DNA of 32,243 bases from Methanobrevibacter sp. Its GTDB lineage: Archaea; Methanobacteriota; Methanobacteria; Methanobacteriales; Methanobacteriaceae. Positions 21,277 to 30,627 of the stretch are shown piece by piece (position 1 is the stretch's first letter; each line of letters begins with the position of its first letter). The notes below the pieces were generated by a model. The model saw only the letters and a program-made list of their open reading frames with translations. It was not told the DNA's origin and made no database searches. The translations under genes and the position numbers were made by a program. The stretch covers positions 1 to 32,243 of the forward strand of contig JAITXE010000062.1 in assembly GCA_031284925.1 (NCBI GenBank), in the 5' to 3' direction.

Positions 21277-21669
21277 ATGCAAATATGATAAAAAGTTTAA
21301 AAAAGAGTTTAAAAAACTTCAAAAAAGTGTGTGTCTTTAGAAACTGATTTTGAACGGTTTGAAAAATCTCTTAAAGCAGGTATTATTGAACATGAAAAAG
21401 TGTCTGAACATGAACATGGTCATGATAGGATTTTTGATTGGGGTAATGCTTTTAAATGTGACACTTATATAGTTAAAGGATTTGATCGTGAAAAAATGCA
21501 TAATGGGAATCGATCAGGTTCTAGAATCACTTTTATTTATTGTAAGTTAGATAAGACAATTTATTTTACTTAAATTTATTTTAAAGGTAAAACTGAAAAA
21601 GAAGATAAAAAAAGAATCCATAAGCTATGCAATTTTCTTTATTCATCTATAAGTAAAGTATTATTTTGA
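21277..21669 (+). pseudogene. Putative toxin partner remnant
   Basis: Piecewise KYDKKFKKEFKKLQKK..SLETDFERFEKSLKAGIIEHEKVSEHEHGHDRIFDWGNAFKCDTYIVKGFDREKMHNGNRSGSRITFIYCKLDKTIYFT*IYFKGKTEKEDKKRI; basic, follows the Panacea remnant; premature TAA at 21571. Confidence 0.45.
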
Positions 21670-21910
21670 TATTATATTTATACAATAATATTTAAATCAG
21701 CAAGTTAATGGAAGTATTAATCAATGCAATTAACTGAAAAGGTGCAAATATTAAGTTTGCCAATGAGTTATTATATCTGGTTTTTTATTATCTAATTATT
21801 CCTTGTTAATGAGTTTTCAAATAAGATTATAACTCTTTTTTTTATTTTGTTCCTAAAATCAACCCTATCAAAAATACACTATTAATACTTTTCTTAGAGA
21901 ACTTATTTTA

Positions 21911-22124
21911 TTAATTTAGATTATATCCTCGTGGAGTTATAAACCTATTATTTTTAATGAAACTATTACTATTTCCTATAATAATTATTGAAGACATATC
22001 AACATTCCTATCCTCAAAATTTTCAAGAGTGTAAAGTTGGATTTCTTCAAATTCTCTTAGTGCATTTTTTACAACTGCAACAGGAGTCTTTAAATCGCTG
22101 AATTCTTTTATAATTAATATTTAA
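21911..22124 (-). pseudogene. C-terminal remnant of cobalt-precorrin/precorrin-3B C17-methyltransferase (CbiH/CobJ)
   Basis: Minus-strand frame gives FSDLKTPVAVVKNALREFEEIQLYTLENFEDRNVDMSSIIIIGNSNSFIKNNRFITPRGYNLN*; TPVxxVxNA, VDMxxxxxIGNS and TPRGY are CbiH C-terminal signatures; no N-terminal half present. Confidence 0.75.
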
Positions 22125-22174
22125 TTTTAAAATTATTTAAGAAATTGATATAAGTTTAATGAGAGAGATATTAA

Positions 22175-22948
22175 ATGCTTAAAAAAGGAATATTAGTTGT
22201 AAATTTTGGAACAACTTATAAAAAACAACTTGAAAATTGCATTGAAGCTATTGAAAATTTTATCGGCACTAAATTTAAGTATTATGATGTTAGAAGAGCT
22301 TTTACTTCAAATATAATAATTAAGAAACTAAAAAAAAGGATAATCTCCATATTGGCACAGTTGAAGATGCTCTTAAGAAAATGAGGGATGAAAAATTTAA
22401 TGAAATCTATATTCAACCGTTACATATAATCTATGGTGATGAATATGAAAAGATAAAATCTGCTACTTTAAACTTTAGCAATGTTTTTGATAAGATAGAA
22501 ATTGGAAGACCATCACTATTTAATAATAAGGATTACTTTGATGCAATTGAAGCTTTAAAATATCAACTTCCAAAAATAGAAGATAATTCATCTATTGTTC
22601 TCATGGGTCATGGAACAACCCATCATGAAAATTCAGCTTATTTCCAATTAGAGTATGTTGCCCGTAAAATGGGATTAAAAATATTTATATGGCAACTGTT
22701 GAATCTTTTCCTGAAATCACAGACATTATTGTTAATTTAAAAAATGATAATATTCAAGAAATAACCTTAGTTCCTTTTATGCTTGTTGCTGGTGATCATG
22801 CTGAAAATGATATGGCATCTGATGATGAGGATTCTTGGAAATCAATTCTTGAGAATAAAAGATTTAAAGTAAATATATATCTTAAAGGGCTTGGAGAAAA
22901 TATTAAATTTATGCAAATCATTTAAATGATGTTATCAATGAATTATAA
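22175..22948 (+). pseudogene. cbiK: CbiK-type anaerobic cobalt chelatase, frameshifted
   Basis: Three overlapping ORFs (22175-22384, 22381-22740, 22689-22925) combine to MLKKGILVVNFGTTYKKQ...DVRRAFTSN...YIQPLHIIYGDEYEK...MGHGTTHHENSAYFQLEY...MATVESFPEI...LVPFMLVAGDHAENDMASDDEDSWKS...LKGLGEN. Confidence 0.85.
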
Positions 22949-23048
22949 TTTCTAAATAACTAATGGGTTTGATATTTTATTAAATATTGAAATAATTTAG
23001 CTTGATTAATAAAAATTTTCATAAAAGCTTAAACTAATAACAAAAAGT

Positions 23049-23080
23049 TTTATATAAAACAAAAAACAAATTTATATAAA
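23049..23080 (+). promoter_or_regulatory. Tandem archaeal TATA boxes (TTTATATAAA at 23049-23058 and 23071-23080) upstream of ehaI
   Basis: Two identical 10-mers in a non-coding gap 43-74 bp upstream of the 23123 ATG. Confidence 0.55.
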
Positions 23081-23122
23081 ATATTAAAATATTAAGGGAA
23101 TTTAGAAAATATTGGTGTTAAT

Positions 23123-23338
23123 ATGAGAACATTAGTTAAATATGGATATTTATTATTTGTTATATCAACAGGATTTATATTATATTCGTTACTATTTAAT
23201 CCTGTAGCTTGGATTGTTTATACAATAGCTATTGTCTTTATTCCATTATTTATTCTTTCATTTGGGTTAATAACAATGGCAAAACCTAAAAAAGATGAAG
23301 AAGAAGGTAGAGTGCAAGAACCATTTATTGGATATTAA
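23123..23338 (+). CDS. ehaI: Energy-converting hydrogenase A, small membrane subunit (EhaI-like)
   Basis: 71 aa two-TM protein ending KDEEEGRVQEPFIGY, immediately upstream of the EhaJ-like gene; assignment mainly by position and size. Confidence 0.6.
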   Translation: MRTLVKYGYLLFVISTGFILYSLLFNPVAWIVYTIAIVFIPLFILSFGLITMAKPKKDEEEGRVQEPFIGY

Positions 23339-23398
23339 TTTAATATTCATATAATTTATATTAGTAATTAAATAATTAAACTATTTATATGTGATAAT

Positions 23399-24265
23399 AT
23401 GAATTTAATGGCAGATATAATTCTGAATGTTATGGTGGCCTTTCTTTTTGGAAGTATTCTGTTAGGATTTCATAGGAAAGTCATGGCAAGGGTTCAACTT
23501 AGACCTGGTCCTCCAATTATACAGCATTTTCTTCATTCTTTGAAATTCTTCTTTAAAGAAACTGGGATTCCAAGAACATCTTCGATGCCATTTTATATTT
23601 CAATAACAGTTATTTTATGTAGTATTTGGGTAGCAGCTGTTATTATTGGTCCAGTTAATCATGGATCACTTCTATTATTATTTGCAATATATGCTGTTTA
23701 TAAGATTGTGGAGCATAATTCTGGTTCATCATCTGGTTCACCTTATGGGAAAATGAGTTGTGTAAGAGCGGTTTTCTCAGCATCATCAGAGTTACCATTA
23801 TTTGCAATAATTGCCATTATATATCTTCAAGTAGGTTCAATGAACATTGGTAGCATTGTTGCTTATCAAGATATTAATGGTCCTTTAATATTTAAACTTC
23901 CATTGGTAGCTATTGTGTTATTCATTTTAATACTTTCTAAGTCTCCTTACTCTCCTTTTGGGATTACAAAAGGAAAGGATATAATTTCAGGATATGAAAC
24001 AGAACATTTTGGACTTTTAAGGGGATATATAATGTTATCTGAGTCTATATCATGGTATATACTCTCATGGGTATTTTTAACCATATTCTTTGGGAATTTA
24101 TCGTTTTTATCATACACAATAGGAATGTTAGTTATTGCATTTTTAATAGGATTAATAAATGCCACAACACCTATATTAAATCCTAATCACTCTGTAATGT
24201 CTCAAATTTCAATAGCTATTCTGGGATTTGTAGGTTCTTTATTGTTAATGTTTGTTGTGTTTTAA
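23399..24265 (+). CDS. ehaJ: Energy-converting hydrogenase A subunit J (NuoH-like membrane subunit)
   Basis: 288 aa; [30 protein letters not shown] is the NuoH/HycD-family signature. Confidence 0.85.
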   Translation: MNLMADIILNVMVAFLFGSILLGFHRKVMARVQLRPGPPIIQHFLHSLKFFFKETGIPRTSSMPFYISITVILCSIWVAAVIIGPVNHGSLLLLFAIYAVYKIVEHNSGSSSGSPYGKMSCVRAVFSASSELPLFAIIAIIYLQVGSMNIGSIVAYQDINGPLIFKLPLVAIVLFILILSKSPYSPFGITKGKDIISGYETEHFGLLRGYIMLSESISWYILSWVFLTIFFGNLSFLSYTIGMLVIAFLIGLINATTPILNPNHSVMSQISIAILGFVGSLLLMFVVF

Positions 24266-24416
24266 TAGAAAAATAATTCATTATTTGTATTTTACTAATT
24301 TTAATAAAAAAACAAATATATTAATTAACTAGAAAAATAATAACATTAATTGTATATAAAAATATAAGTTAAAATAAATTATTTAAAAGATAATAATTAG
24401 CTGAGAATTTGATAAT

Positions 24417-24674
24417 ATGAATAAAGAAAGAAATCTCATAATTTTAACATCATTTGTAGCTATGGGAATTATTGTACTTGGTATAGTAGTTACATTAATG
24501 AATTCTATTCAAATTTTACCTATTATAATCTTAGGAATTATTCTTTCAATATTAGTATTACTGCAAGCATATCCTAAATATAATCATATAGCTGAAAATC
24601 TGGAAAGGATTGTATTTTTTGTGGCATTAATCTCTATAATCATATCATTTATATATTTATATAAACCAGTCTAA
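24417..24674 (+). CDS. ehaK: Energy-converting hydrogenase A subunit K-like small membrane protein
   Basis: 85 aa hydrophobic protein between ehaJ and ehaL-like genes; positional. Confidence 0.55.
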   Translation: MNKERNLIILTSFVAMGIIVLGIVVTLMNSIQILPIIILGIILSILVLLQAYPKYNHIAENLERIVFFVALISIIISFIYLYKPV

Positions 24675-24713
24675 TAATTTAGATTTAAAAATAATAATTT
24701 TAACGAGGTTTAA

Positions 24714-25040
24714 ATGAGCGAAAATGTGTATCTTATCTATTTAATATCTTTTATTATAGGATCTATTGGAGGACTCCTATTTAGTTATAAGCAGCATGGA
24801 GAAGTATTTATCTATAATAAGATAGATATTTTGGCTTTAATAATAGCTATTGTGGGTTGGATACTTCTAATAAACTTCAATTTTTTAATTTTTATACTTA
24901 ATCCCATAATTAGTATAAGTATTGGATTATTTTTAATTGCCTTTGTAATTGGGATGAGACCTGGGTATGGTAGGTATGAAACTTTTTTAGCAATAGTAAT
25001 ATCTGCATTGATTTATGGGCTGAGTTCTTTATTATTATGA
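24714..25040 (+). CDS. ehaL: Energy-converting hydrogenase A subunit L-like membrane protein
   Basis: 108 aa hydrophobic protein upstream of the EhaM-like gene; positional. Confidence 0.6.
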   Translation: MSENVYLIYLISFIIGSIGGLLFSYKQHGEVFIYNKIDILALIIAIVGWILLINFNFLIFILNPIISISIGLFLIAFVIGMRPGYGRYETFLAIVISALIYGLSSLLL

Positions 25041-25123
25041 AATTAAATATATTAAAAAAGTAAATATAATTATATTTAATCATTAAAATAAAATCTATAC
25101 TAAATTAATTTAAAGTGATGTAA

Positions 25124-25507
25124 ATGAACACTAAAGAAAACTCTTTAGAATTAATGAAAACTCGAATTATTCACAGCTTTAGATGGAATGTTGATGTGCT
25201 TAGTCCTTTATCTGAAGAATTAGAAATACCTATTAATGAATTCGAGGAGATATTAATAAATAATTTAGACATGTCAAGTTTAGAAGCTTTACATGCCACA
25301 TTCGAGTCCGCTAAATCTGAATTTTTAATGGAAAAGTTAAGATGTGATTTAAGCTTATATTGGTTGGTCGATGTTCTTAAGATAATTAGTACTGAAGATT
25401 ATAATAAACTTAAATCTAAATTATTGGGTAAGGTAGCTAAAGGCGAAGAATATGAAATAGTTTTAAAATTTGCCAAAAAAGAAGTTTATCATCTTTTGAA
25501 AAAATAG
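25124..25507 (+). CDS. ehaM: Energy-converting hydrogenase A subunit M-like (DUF1959)
   Basis: 127 aa soluble helical protein directly upstream of the [NiFe] small subunit. Confidence 0.7.
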   Translation: MNTKENSLELMKTRIIHSFRWNVDVLSPLSEELEIPINEFEEILINNLDMSSLEALHATFESAKSEFLMEKLRCDLSLYWLVDVLKIISTEDYNKLKSKLLGKVAKGEEYEIVLKFAKKEVYHLLKK

Positions 25508-25555
25508 CCCTAAAGTTAATAATTATTTAATTTAAAAAAATCTAAAAGGAAAATC

Positions 25556-26005
25556 ATGTTTAAATCTCTTAAAGATATAGTAAGAAAAAGTTCAATTCAT
25601 GTTTGTATTGTAAACTGTGGGGGATGTAATGGATGTGATGTTGAATTAGTCGCTTTATATTCTCCAAGGTATGACATTGAACAGTATGGAATTTATATAC
25701 ATAACAATCCACGTGAAGCAGATGTTATTCTAGTTACAGGTGCAGTCACTGAACAATGGGTTGATAAAATAAAAAGGATTTATATCAAAGCTCCTGAACC
25801 AAAAATTGTACTTTGTGTTGGAAACTGCCCAATTTCTGGTGATGTTTTTAATCAAGAAGGAGGAACGGTTCATGCTCCTGTTTCTGATTTTATACCCGTT
25901 GCAGCAGAAGTATCTGGTTGTCCTCCAAGACCAAGCGAGATACTAAATGCTGTTTTAACCATTGTTCCTAATGCAATTGCAAGTCGTGGGAGGGAAAAAA
26001 AATGA
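25556..26005 (+). CDS. ehaN: Energy-converting hydrogenase A subunit N ([NiFe] small subunit)
   Basis: 149 aa; [42 protein letters not shown] (NuoB-like cluster ligands). Confidence 0.92.
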   Translation: MFKSLKDIVRKSSIHVCIVNCGGCNGCDVELVALYSPRYDIEQYGIYIHNNPREADVILVTGAVTEQWVDKIKRIYIKAPEPKIVLCVGNCPISGDVFNQEGGTVHAPVSDFIPVAAEVSGCPPRPSEILNAVLTIVPNAIASRGREKK

Positions 26006-27117
26006 TACTACCTATTGGTCCTATTCACCCAGGTTTAAAAGAACCATTACGGTTAAAACTTAAAACTCAAGGTGAAAAAGTTCTTGATGCTGAGATTGAC
26101 TATGGATATGTTCATAGAGGAATAGAAAAAATCATGGAAGGTAAACCATGGCAGAAATGTATTTATTTAGCTGAAAGAGTTTGTGGGATTTGTTCTTATG
26201 AACACACACAAACATTTGCTGAAACGATTGAAAAAATATCAAATATTAGGGCTCCATTAAGAGCACAATTTTTAAGAATTATCACGGCTGAATTGGATAG
26301 ACTTCAAAGCCATTATTTAGCTAATTCAACCTACTTTAAAGCAATGGAACATGAAACAATGTTCATGTATATGTTATCTCAAAGAGAATATGCGATGGAT
26401 GCAATTGAACTATTAACAGGCAATAGAGTTAATATGGGTTGGAATGTAGTTGGTGGGGTTCGAATGGATGCAAAAGAAGTTCATTTAAATCAAATTCTTG
26501 AAAAACTTAAAGAAATAGAGAAAAATCATGATAGATATGTGGGTATGTTTGAAAATGGTCCACTTGTAGGTTTAAGATCCAAAAAAGTTGGAAGAATGAC
26601 AAAAGAAGAAGCTTTAAAAGGGAGGGCAGTTGGACCTATTGGGAGAGCATCAGGCCTTAAACATGATTTAAGAGAATCACATCATACTTATAAAGATAAC
26701 TTGGAATTTAAACCCGTATGGAGAAAAGAAGGAGATAATTTTGCAAGAACAATGAATAGATTCAATGAAATCCCACAAATAATTGATTTAATTAGACAAG
26801 CCATTGATAATATTCCAAAAGGACCTATTAGAGTTGATGGTAAAATTGGTTCTGGATATGGAGAATGGAGAAATGAAGCACCAAGAGGTGAAGTATTATA
26901 CATGATTGAAACTAATGAAAATCTAATAAAAAGCATTTCAATTCGAACACCAAGTATAATGAACATTGATTCCTGTGCAAAATACATGCTAAAAGATGTT
27001 GCAACAGTATCAGATGCAGTTGCCACCTATGCCACATCTGATCCATGCATAGCATGTGCAGAAAGAGTAGCTATTTTAGATGTAGATAAAGGTCAAAGTA
27101 CAAGGAAATTTATTTAA
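26002..27117 (+). CDS. ehaO: Energy-converting hydrogenase A subunit O ([NiFe] large subunit)
   Basis: 371 aa; [10 protein letters not shown] (L1) and DPCIAC (L2) NiFe ligands; [14 protein letters not shown]; overlaps ehaN by 4 nt. Confidence 0.93.
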   Translation: MILPIGPIHPGLKEPLRLKLKTQGEKVLDAEIDYGYVHRGIEKIMEGKPWQKCIYLAERVCGICSYEHTQTFAETIEKISNIRAPLRAQFLRIITAELDRLQSHYLANSTYFKAMEHETMFMYMLSQREYAMDAIELLTGNRVNMGWNVVGGVRMDAKEVHLNQILEKLKEIEKNHDRYVGMFENGPLVGLRSKKVGRMTKEEALKGRAVGPIGRASGLKHDLRESHHTYKDNLEFKPVWRKEGDNFARTMNRFNEIPQIIDLIRQAIDNIPKGPIRVDGKIGSGYGEWRNEAPRGEVLYMIETNENLIKSISIRTPSIMNIDSCAKYMLKDVATVSDAVATYATSDPCIACAERVAILDVDKGQSTRKFI

Positions 27118-27147
27118 ATATATAACTAAATTATAATAAATTATAGT

Positions 27148-27348
27148 TTAAAACCTATTTTTTGTAATTTATAAATATTTTAAATTTTACTAAAATTAAT
27201 ATTTTTAAAAAATATTACTATATTCTCATTATTTATAAAATAATAGTATAAAATTTATTAATATTTAAAAAATAGTATTAGTAATATTAAATAAGATACA
27301 TTTATAAAAATCATGTATTATTTAAAAATTACAAAAAATAGGTTTTAA
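27148..27348. mobile_element. MITE-like element with perfect 23-bp terminal inverted repeats
   Basis: TTAAAACCTATTTTTTGTAATTT at 27148-27170 and its exact reverse complement AAATTACAAAAAATAGGTTTTAA at 27326-27348; no ORF inside. Confidence 0.6.
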
Positions 27349-27530
27349 CTGGTGAAAATGAACTTATTGATGATTTTCATAAATGGGAAGAATTTCACAA
27401 TCCACGAAATTTATCCTCCCACGTATATGGTGAAGAAATAGCAAAAGAAACATATACTACAGCTAAAGAGTTTGATTCATATCTTAAAAAGTTCATTTCA
27501 ATTTTAAAAGAAAAAATTCAAGATATTTAA
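27348..27530 (+). pseudogene. HI0074-like HEPN nucleotidyltransferase-binding protein, N-terminus missing
   Basis: TGENELIDDFHKWEEFHNPRNLSSHVYGEEIAKETYTTAKEFDSYLKKFISILKEKIQDI*; W..fhNpRNLSSHxY is characteristic; reading frame begins at the element edge without a start codon. Confidence 0.75.
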
Positions 27531-27553
27531 TTTAATAATTTTGGAGAAAAAAC

Positions 27554-27846
27554 ATGATTTCTATTTCAAATAAAGAAAGAGAAATAGTTTTAGATATATT
27601 AAACGGACTAAAAACTGTGAAGTTTTAGTCTTTGGATCAAGATTAACAAAAAGTCATGAACTTTTTTCAGATTTAGACCTTGCATTCAAATGAGGTGATG
27701 GATTAAAATTTGAAACAAGAGCTAATCTTTTATCAGATTTTGAATATTCTGATTTGCCTTACAGAGTAGATGTAATAGATTACAACAAAGTATCAAAAGA
27801 ATTTCAAAAAATAATTGATGAAAATAATGAGAAGATTTTTGGATAA
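27554..27846 (+). pseudogene. MNT/HI0073-like minimal nucleotidyltransferase, frameshifted
   Basis: MISISNKEREIVLDILNGLK / EVLVFGSRLTKSHELFSDLDLAFK*GDGLKFETRANLLSDFEYSDLPYRVDVIDYNKVSKEFQKIIDENNEKIFG*; GSRxxxxxxxxSDLDLA motif; frameshift at 27612-27625 and in-frame TGA. Confidence 0.75.
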
Positions 27847-27913
27847 TATTAAATTTATAATTTAAATTTTAAGAATTCTAAAACTTGAATTTAAAAAAAT
27901 AAAATAATCCTAT

Positions 27914-29551
27914 TCATAAATCCCATTTTTCTTTAATATCTTTTAATATTATTCCATCGGGGATGTAGTCTTTAACTAATCTATTTATAAATGTTGTATA
28001 AAAATTATTTTCTGAGAATATTTCTTTAGGGTAGTTATCTACTTGAATACCACCATCAAATAGCATAATACAACGATAACAATAGTTAGCTACAAATGAT
28101 AAATCATGACTTGTTATTATTATTGTTAATCCATTACTTTGTAGGTTTTGGAGTTCTTTTGCAAAATTATACTTTGATACTGGGTCAAATCCTTTAGTAG
28201 GTTCATCTAATATTAAAACATCTGGTTTTTTTATCATTGCTTTTATAATAGCTATCTTTTGCTGTTCTCCACCACTGCAATCATAAGGATTTTGATTTAA
28301 TAAATATTCTATGTTAAAAAACTTTATAAGTTCTTTTGTATCCTCACTTAACTCTTTTTCATCATCTAATAAAAGTTCATCTACAACTTTTTCTTTTGAA
28401 AAATGGATTATGGGATTTTGGTATAGGTAAGCAATTTTAATATCATTTTTCCTTGAAATTTTTCCTTTTATTGGTTTTAGTAAACCTGATAGTAACTGTA
28501 TGAAGGTTGTTTTTCCAGCTCCATTACCCCCAATAATACCAATGAATTCTCCTTGTTTAAGTGAAAAATCAATGTCTTTTAAAATTATATGTTCTTTTGC
28601 ATATGCAAAATAAAGTCCTGAAGAGCTTATTATTGTTTCATTATTAAAAAATGGATAGTTATCAGTTAATAATACTTTTTCTTTTTTTGGAAAGACTTTT
28701 AGATTATTTTCTATTTTATTTAATACTTTTCTTCCTTCTCTTATACTTACAGCTATTTCGTCATCTTTTATTTCTGGATATTTTTCACTTAATAAAAAAT
28801 TCACTTTTGAAACATCTGGAAGATAAAACTTAAATAAATCATCCTTTATTGCATTTTTAACAGTTGTTTGGGTATCATCAAAGTACTTAATTGAACCATC
28901 TTTTAAGAACACTACTTTATCTACAAAAGGAAAGATATTATCTATACTATGTTCATTTATCATTATTGTAATTGAAAATTCCTCGTTTAATCTTCGTAGT
29001 ATTGTTAAAAAATCATAGGAAGCTATTGGATCTAATTGTGATGTTGGTTCATCAAGTAGTAATAATTTTGGTTTAAGAACAAGTAAAGAACATAGGTTTA
29101 CCAATTGTTTTTGCCCACCAGATAGTTCATTTACATTTTTATAAAGTATATTTTCAATACCAAAAAATGCAGTCATTTCAGCTATCCGATTTCTTATATC
29201 CTCTGTTGGCATACCAATATTTTCAAGAGGAAAAGCTATTTCTTGAATAACTGTATCTGTAACCAATTGATTATCTGGATTTTGAAAAAGAAACCCAATA
29301 TCTGTTGCTGATTGATTATCATCTAAATCTTTGATATTAATTGAATTAAATGTAACTTTTCCTTTAACTTTACCAACGGGTATTAACTCCTTTTTCAGAT
29401 GGGATAGTAAAGTTGTTTTTCCTGATCCTGATGGACCACAAAATAGCACAAAGTCACCTTCTTCAATTTCAAGGTTAATATCATGTAATATTTCTTTTGG
29501 GGGACTTATGAAACTAAAATTTTCAAATTTAACTAATGACAAAATAAACAC
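27914..29551 (-). CDS. ecfA: Energy-coupling factor transporter ATPase, two ABC domains fused
   Basis: 545 aa; two Walker A (GPSGSGKTTLL, GGNGAGKTTFI), two signatures (LSGGQKQL, CSGGEQQKIAI), two Walker B (LLLLDEP, VLILDEP). Confidence 0.92.
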   Translation of the reverse strand: MFILSLVKFENFSFISPPKEILHDINLEIEEGDFVLFCGPSGSGKTTLLSHLKKELIPVGKVKGKVTFNSINIKDLDDNQSATDIGFLFQNPDNQLVTDTVIQEIAFPLENIGMPTEDIRNRIAEMTAFFGIENILYKNVNELSGGQKQLVNLCSLLVLKPKLLLLDEPTSQLDPIASYDFLTILRRLNEEFSITIMINEHSIDNIFPFVDKVVFLKDGSIKYFDDTQTTVKNAIKDDLFKFYLPDVSKVNFLLSEKYPEIKDDEIAVSIREGRKVLNKIENNLKVFPKKEKVLLTDNYPFFNNETIISSSGLYFAYAKEHIILKDIDFSLKQGEFIGIIGGNGAGKTTFIQLLSGLLKPIKGKISRKNDIKIAYLYQNPIIHFSKEKVVDELLLDDEKELSEDTKELIKFFNIEYLLNQNPYDCSGGEQQKIAIIKAMIKKPDVLILDEPTKGFDPVSKYNFAKELQNLQSNGLTIIITSHDLSFVANYCYRCIMLFDGGIQVDNYPKEIFSENNFYTTFINRLVKDYIPDGIILKDIKEKWDL

Positions 29552-29552
29552 C

Positions 29553-30443
29553 TTAACTATTATGATTCTTTGTAGCTATTTTATGCCAAACCATTTCTTC
29601 TTTAGATTCTAAATAAATTAAAGGCAGTAATAATAATAAAAATGAACAGTAATAAATATCTAATGGAAATTGACTAAATGAGAATCCTATTCTTGGATAG
29701 AACTCTATTCTTGCATTACCATAAATTAAACCAAGGATTGATAAAATAGAGCTCATTATTGTAAATGAGATAAATATTATATCAATTCTATTTATTTTAT
29801 AAGATAAATAGCTTGTTCTTTTTGCAGTTTTATAACCTCTTGATTTCATTGATTTAGCAGTTATCATTGATTCTTCAAGAGCCCATGAGATCATAGTAAC
29901 CAAACTATTTGCTAAACCCTTTATTTTATTAACAAAACCTTTTTTCAGATGTTTATTTTCAAAGCTTTGTAATTTAATAATTTCTTCTAACCTGGTGGAT
30001 AACATAGGCACGAATCTTAAAGCCATTATCATTATTAAAGAGACAACAGGGAATTTCTTTGAGAAAATATAAAGTAATTCTTGATATGAAACTACCTGAT
30101 TAAATGAGCTAAAAACAAGAAACATTAATATTAAACTAAAAGCCACTACTATACCATACATTATCGCTTCAAAAGTCATGAAATTATTTCCAAATAAATG
30201 CAATAATTTTGTATCTCCTTTATATGATATTAATGAATTAATAATAGTTATAGAAATCCCCATTATCATGAATCCTTTCACTGCTACTTTAAATCCTTTA
30301 GGTATTCCTTGTATTTTTATTAAGATTATTATGAAAATACCAAGTGATAAACTATAATATGGATTTGTAAATAAAAATGCAAACACAGTTAAAATCACAT
30401 AATATAATATATATGTAATTGGATGAAGTTTAGTAATTCTCAT
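29553..30443 (-). CDS. ecfT: Energy-coupling factor transporter transmembrane protein EcfT
   Basis: 296 aa; LHPITYILYYVILTVFAFLFTNPYYS and ALEESMITAKSMKSRGYKTAKRTSY (EcfT Ala-Arg-Gly-like box). Confidence 0.88.
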   Translation of the reverse strand: MRITKLHPITYILYYVILTVFAFLFTNPYYSLSLGIFIIILIKIQGIPKGFKVAVKGFMIMGISITIINSLISYKGDTKLLHLFGNNFMTFEAIMYGIVVAFSLILMFLVFSSFNQVVSYQELLYIFSKKFPVVSLIMIMALRFVPMLSTRLEEIIKLQSFENKHLKKGFVNKIKGLANSLVTMISWALEESMITAKSMKSRGYKTAKRTSYLSYKINRIDIIFISFTIMSSILSILGLIYGNARIEFYPRIGFSFSQFPLDIYYCSFLLLLLPLIYLESKEEMVWHKIATKNHNS

Positions 30444-30627
30444 AATAAATCAGCTTTAATTTTAATATAATAATTCTTAATTTTAAAATAACTATCATTA
30501 ATCCTGAAATAACCAATACCTAAATATTTTAATAATCATTATAAATAGTTTTAGCACTATTATTTAAGAAAGTATTACTTATTTTTTTAGATACAATTAA
30601 AAAAAGTATTAATTCATATTACATTAA

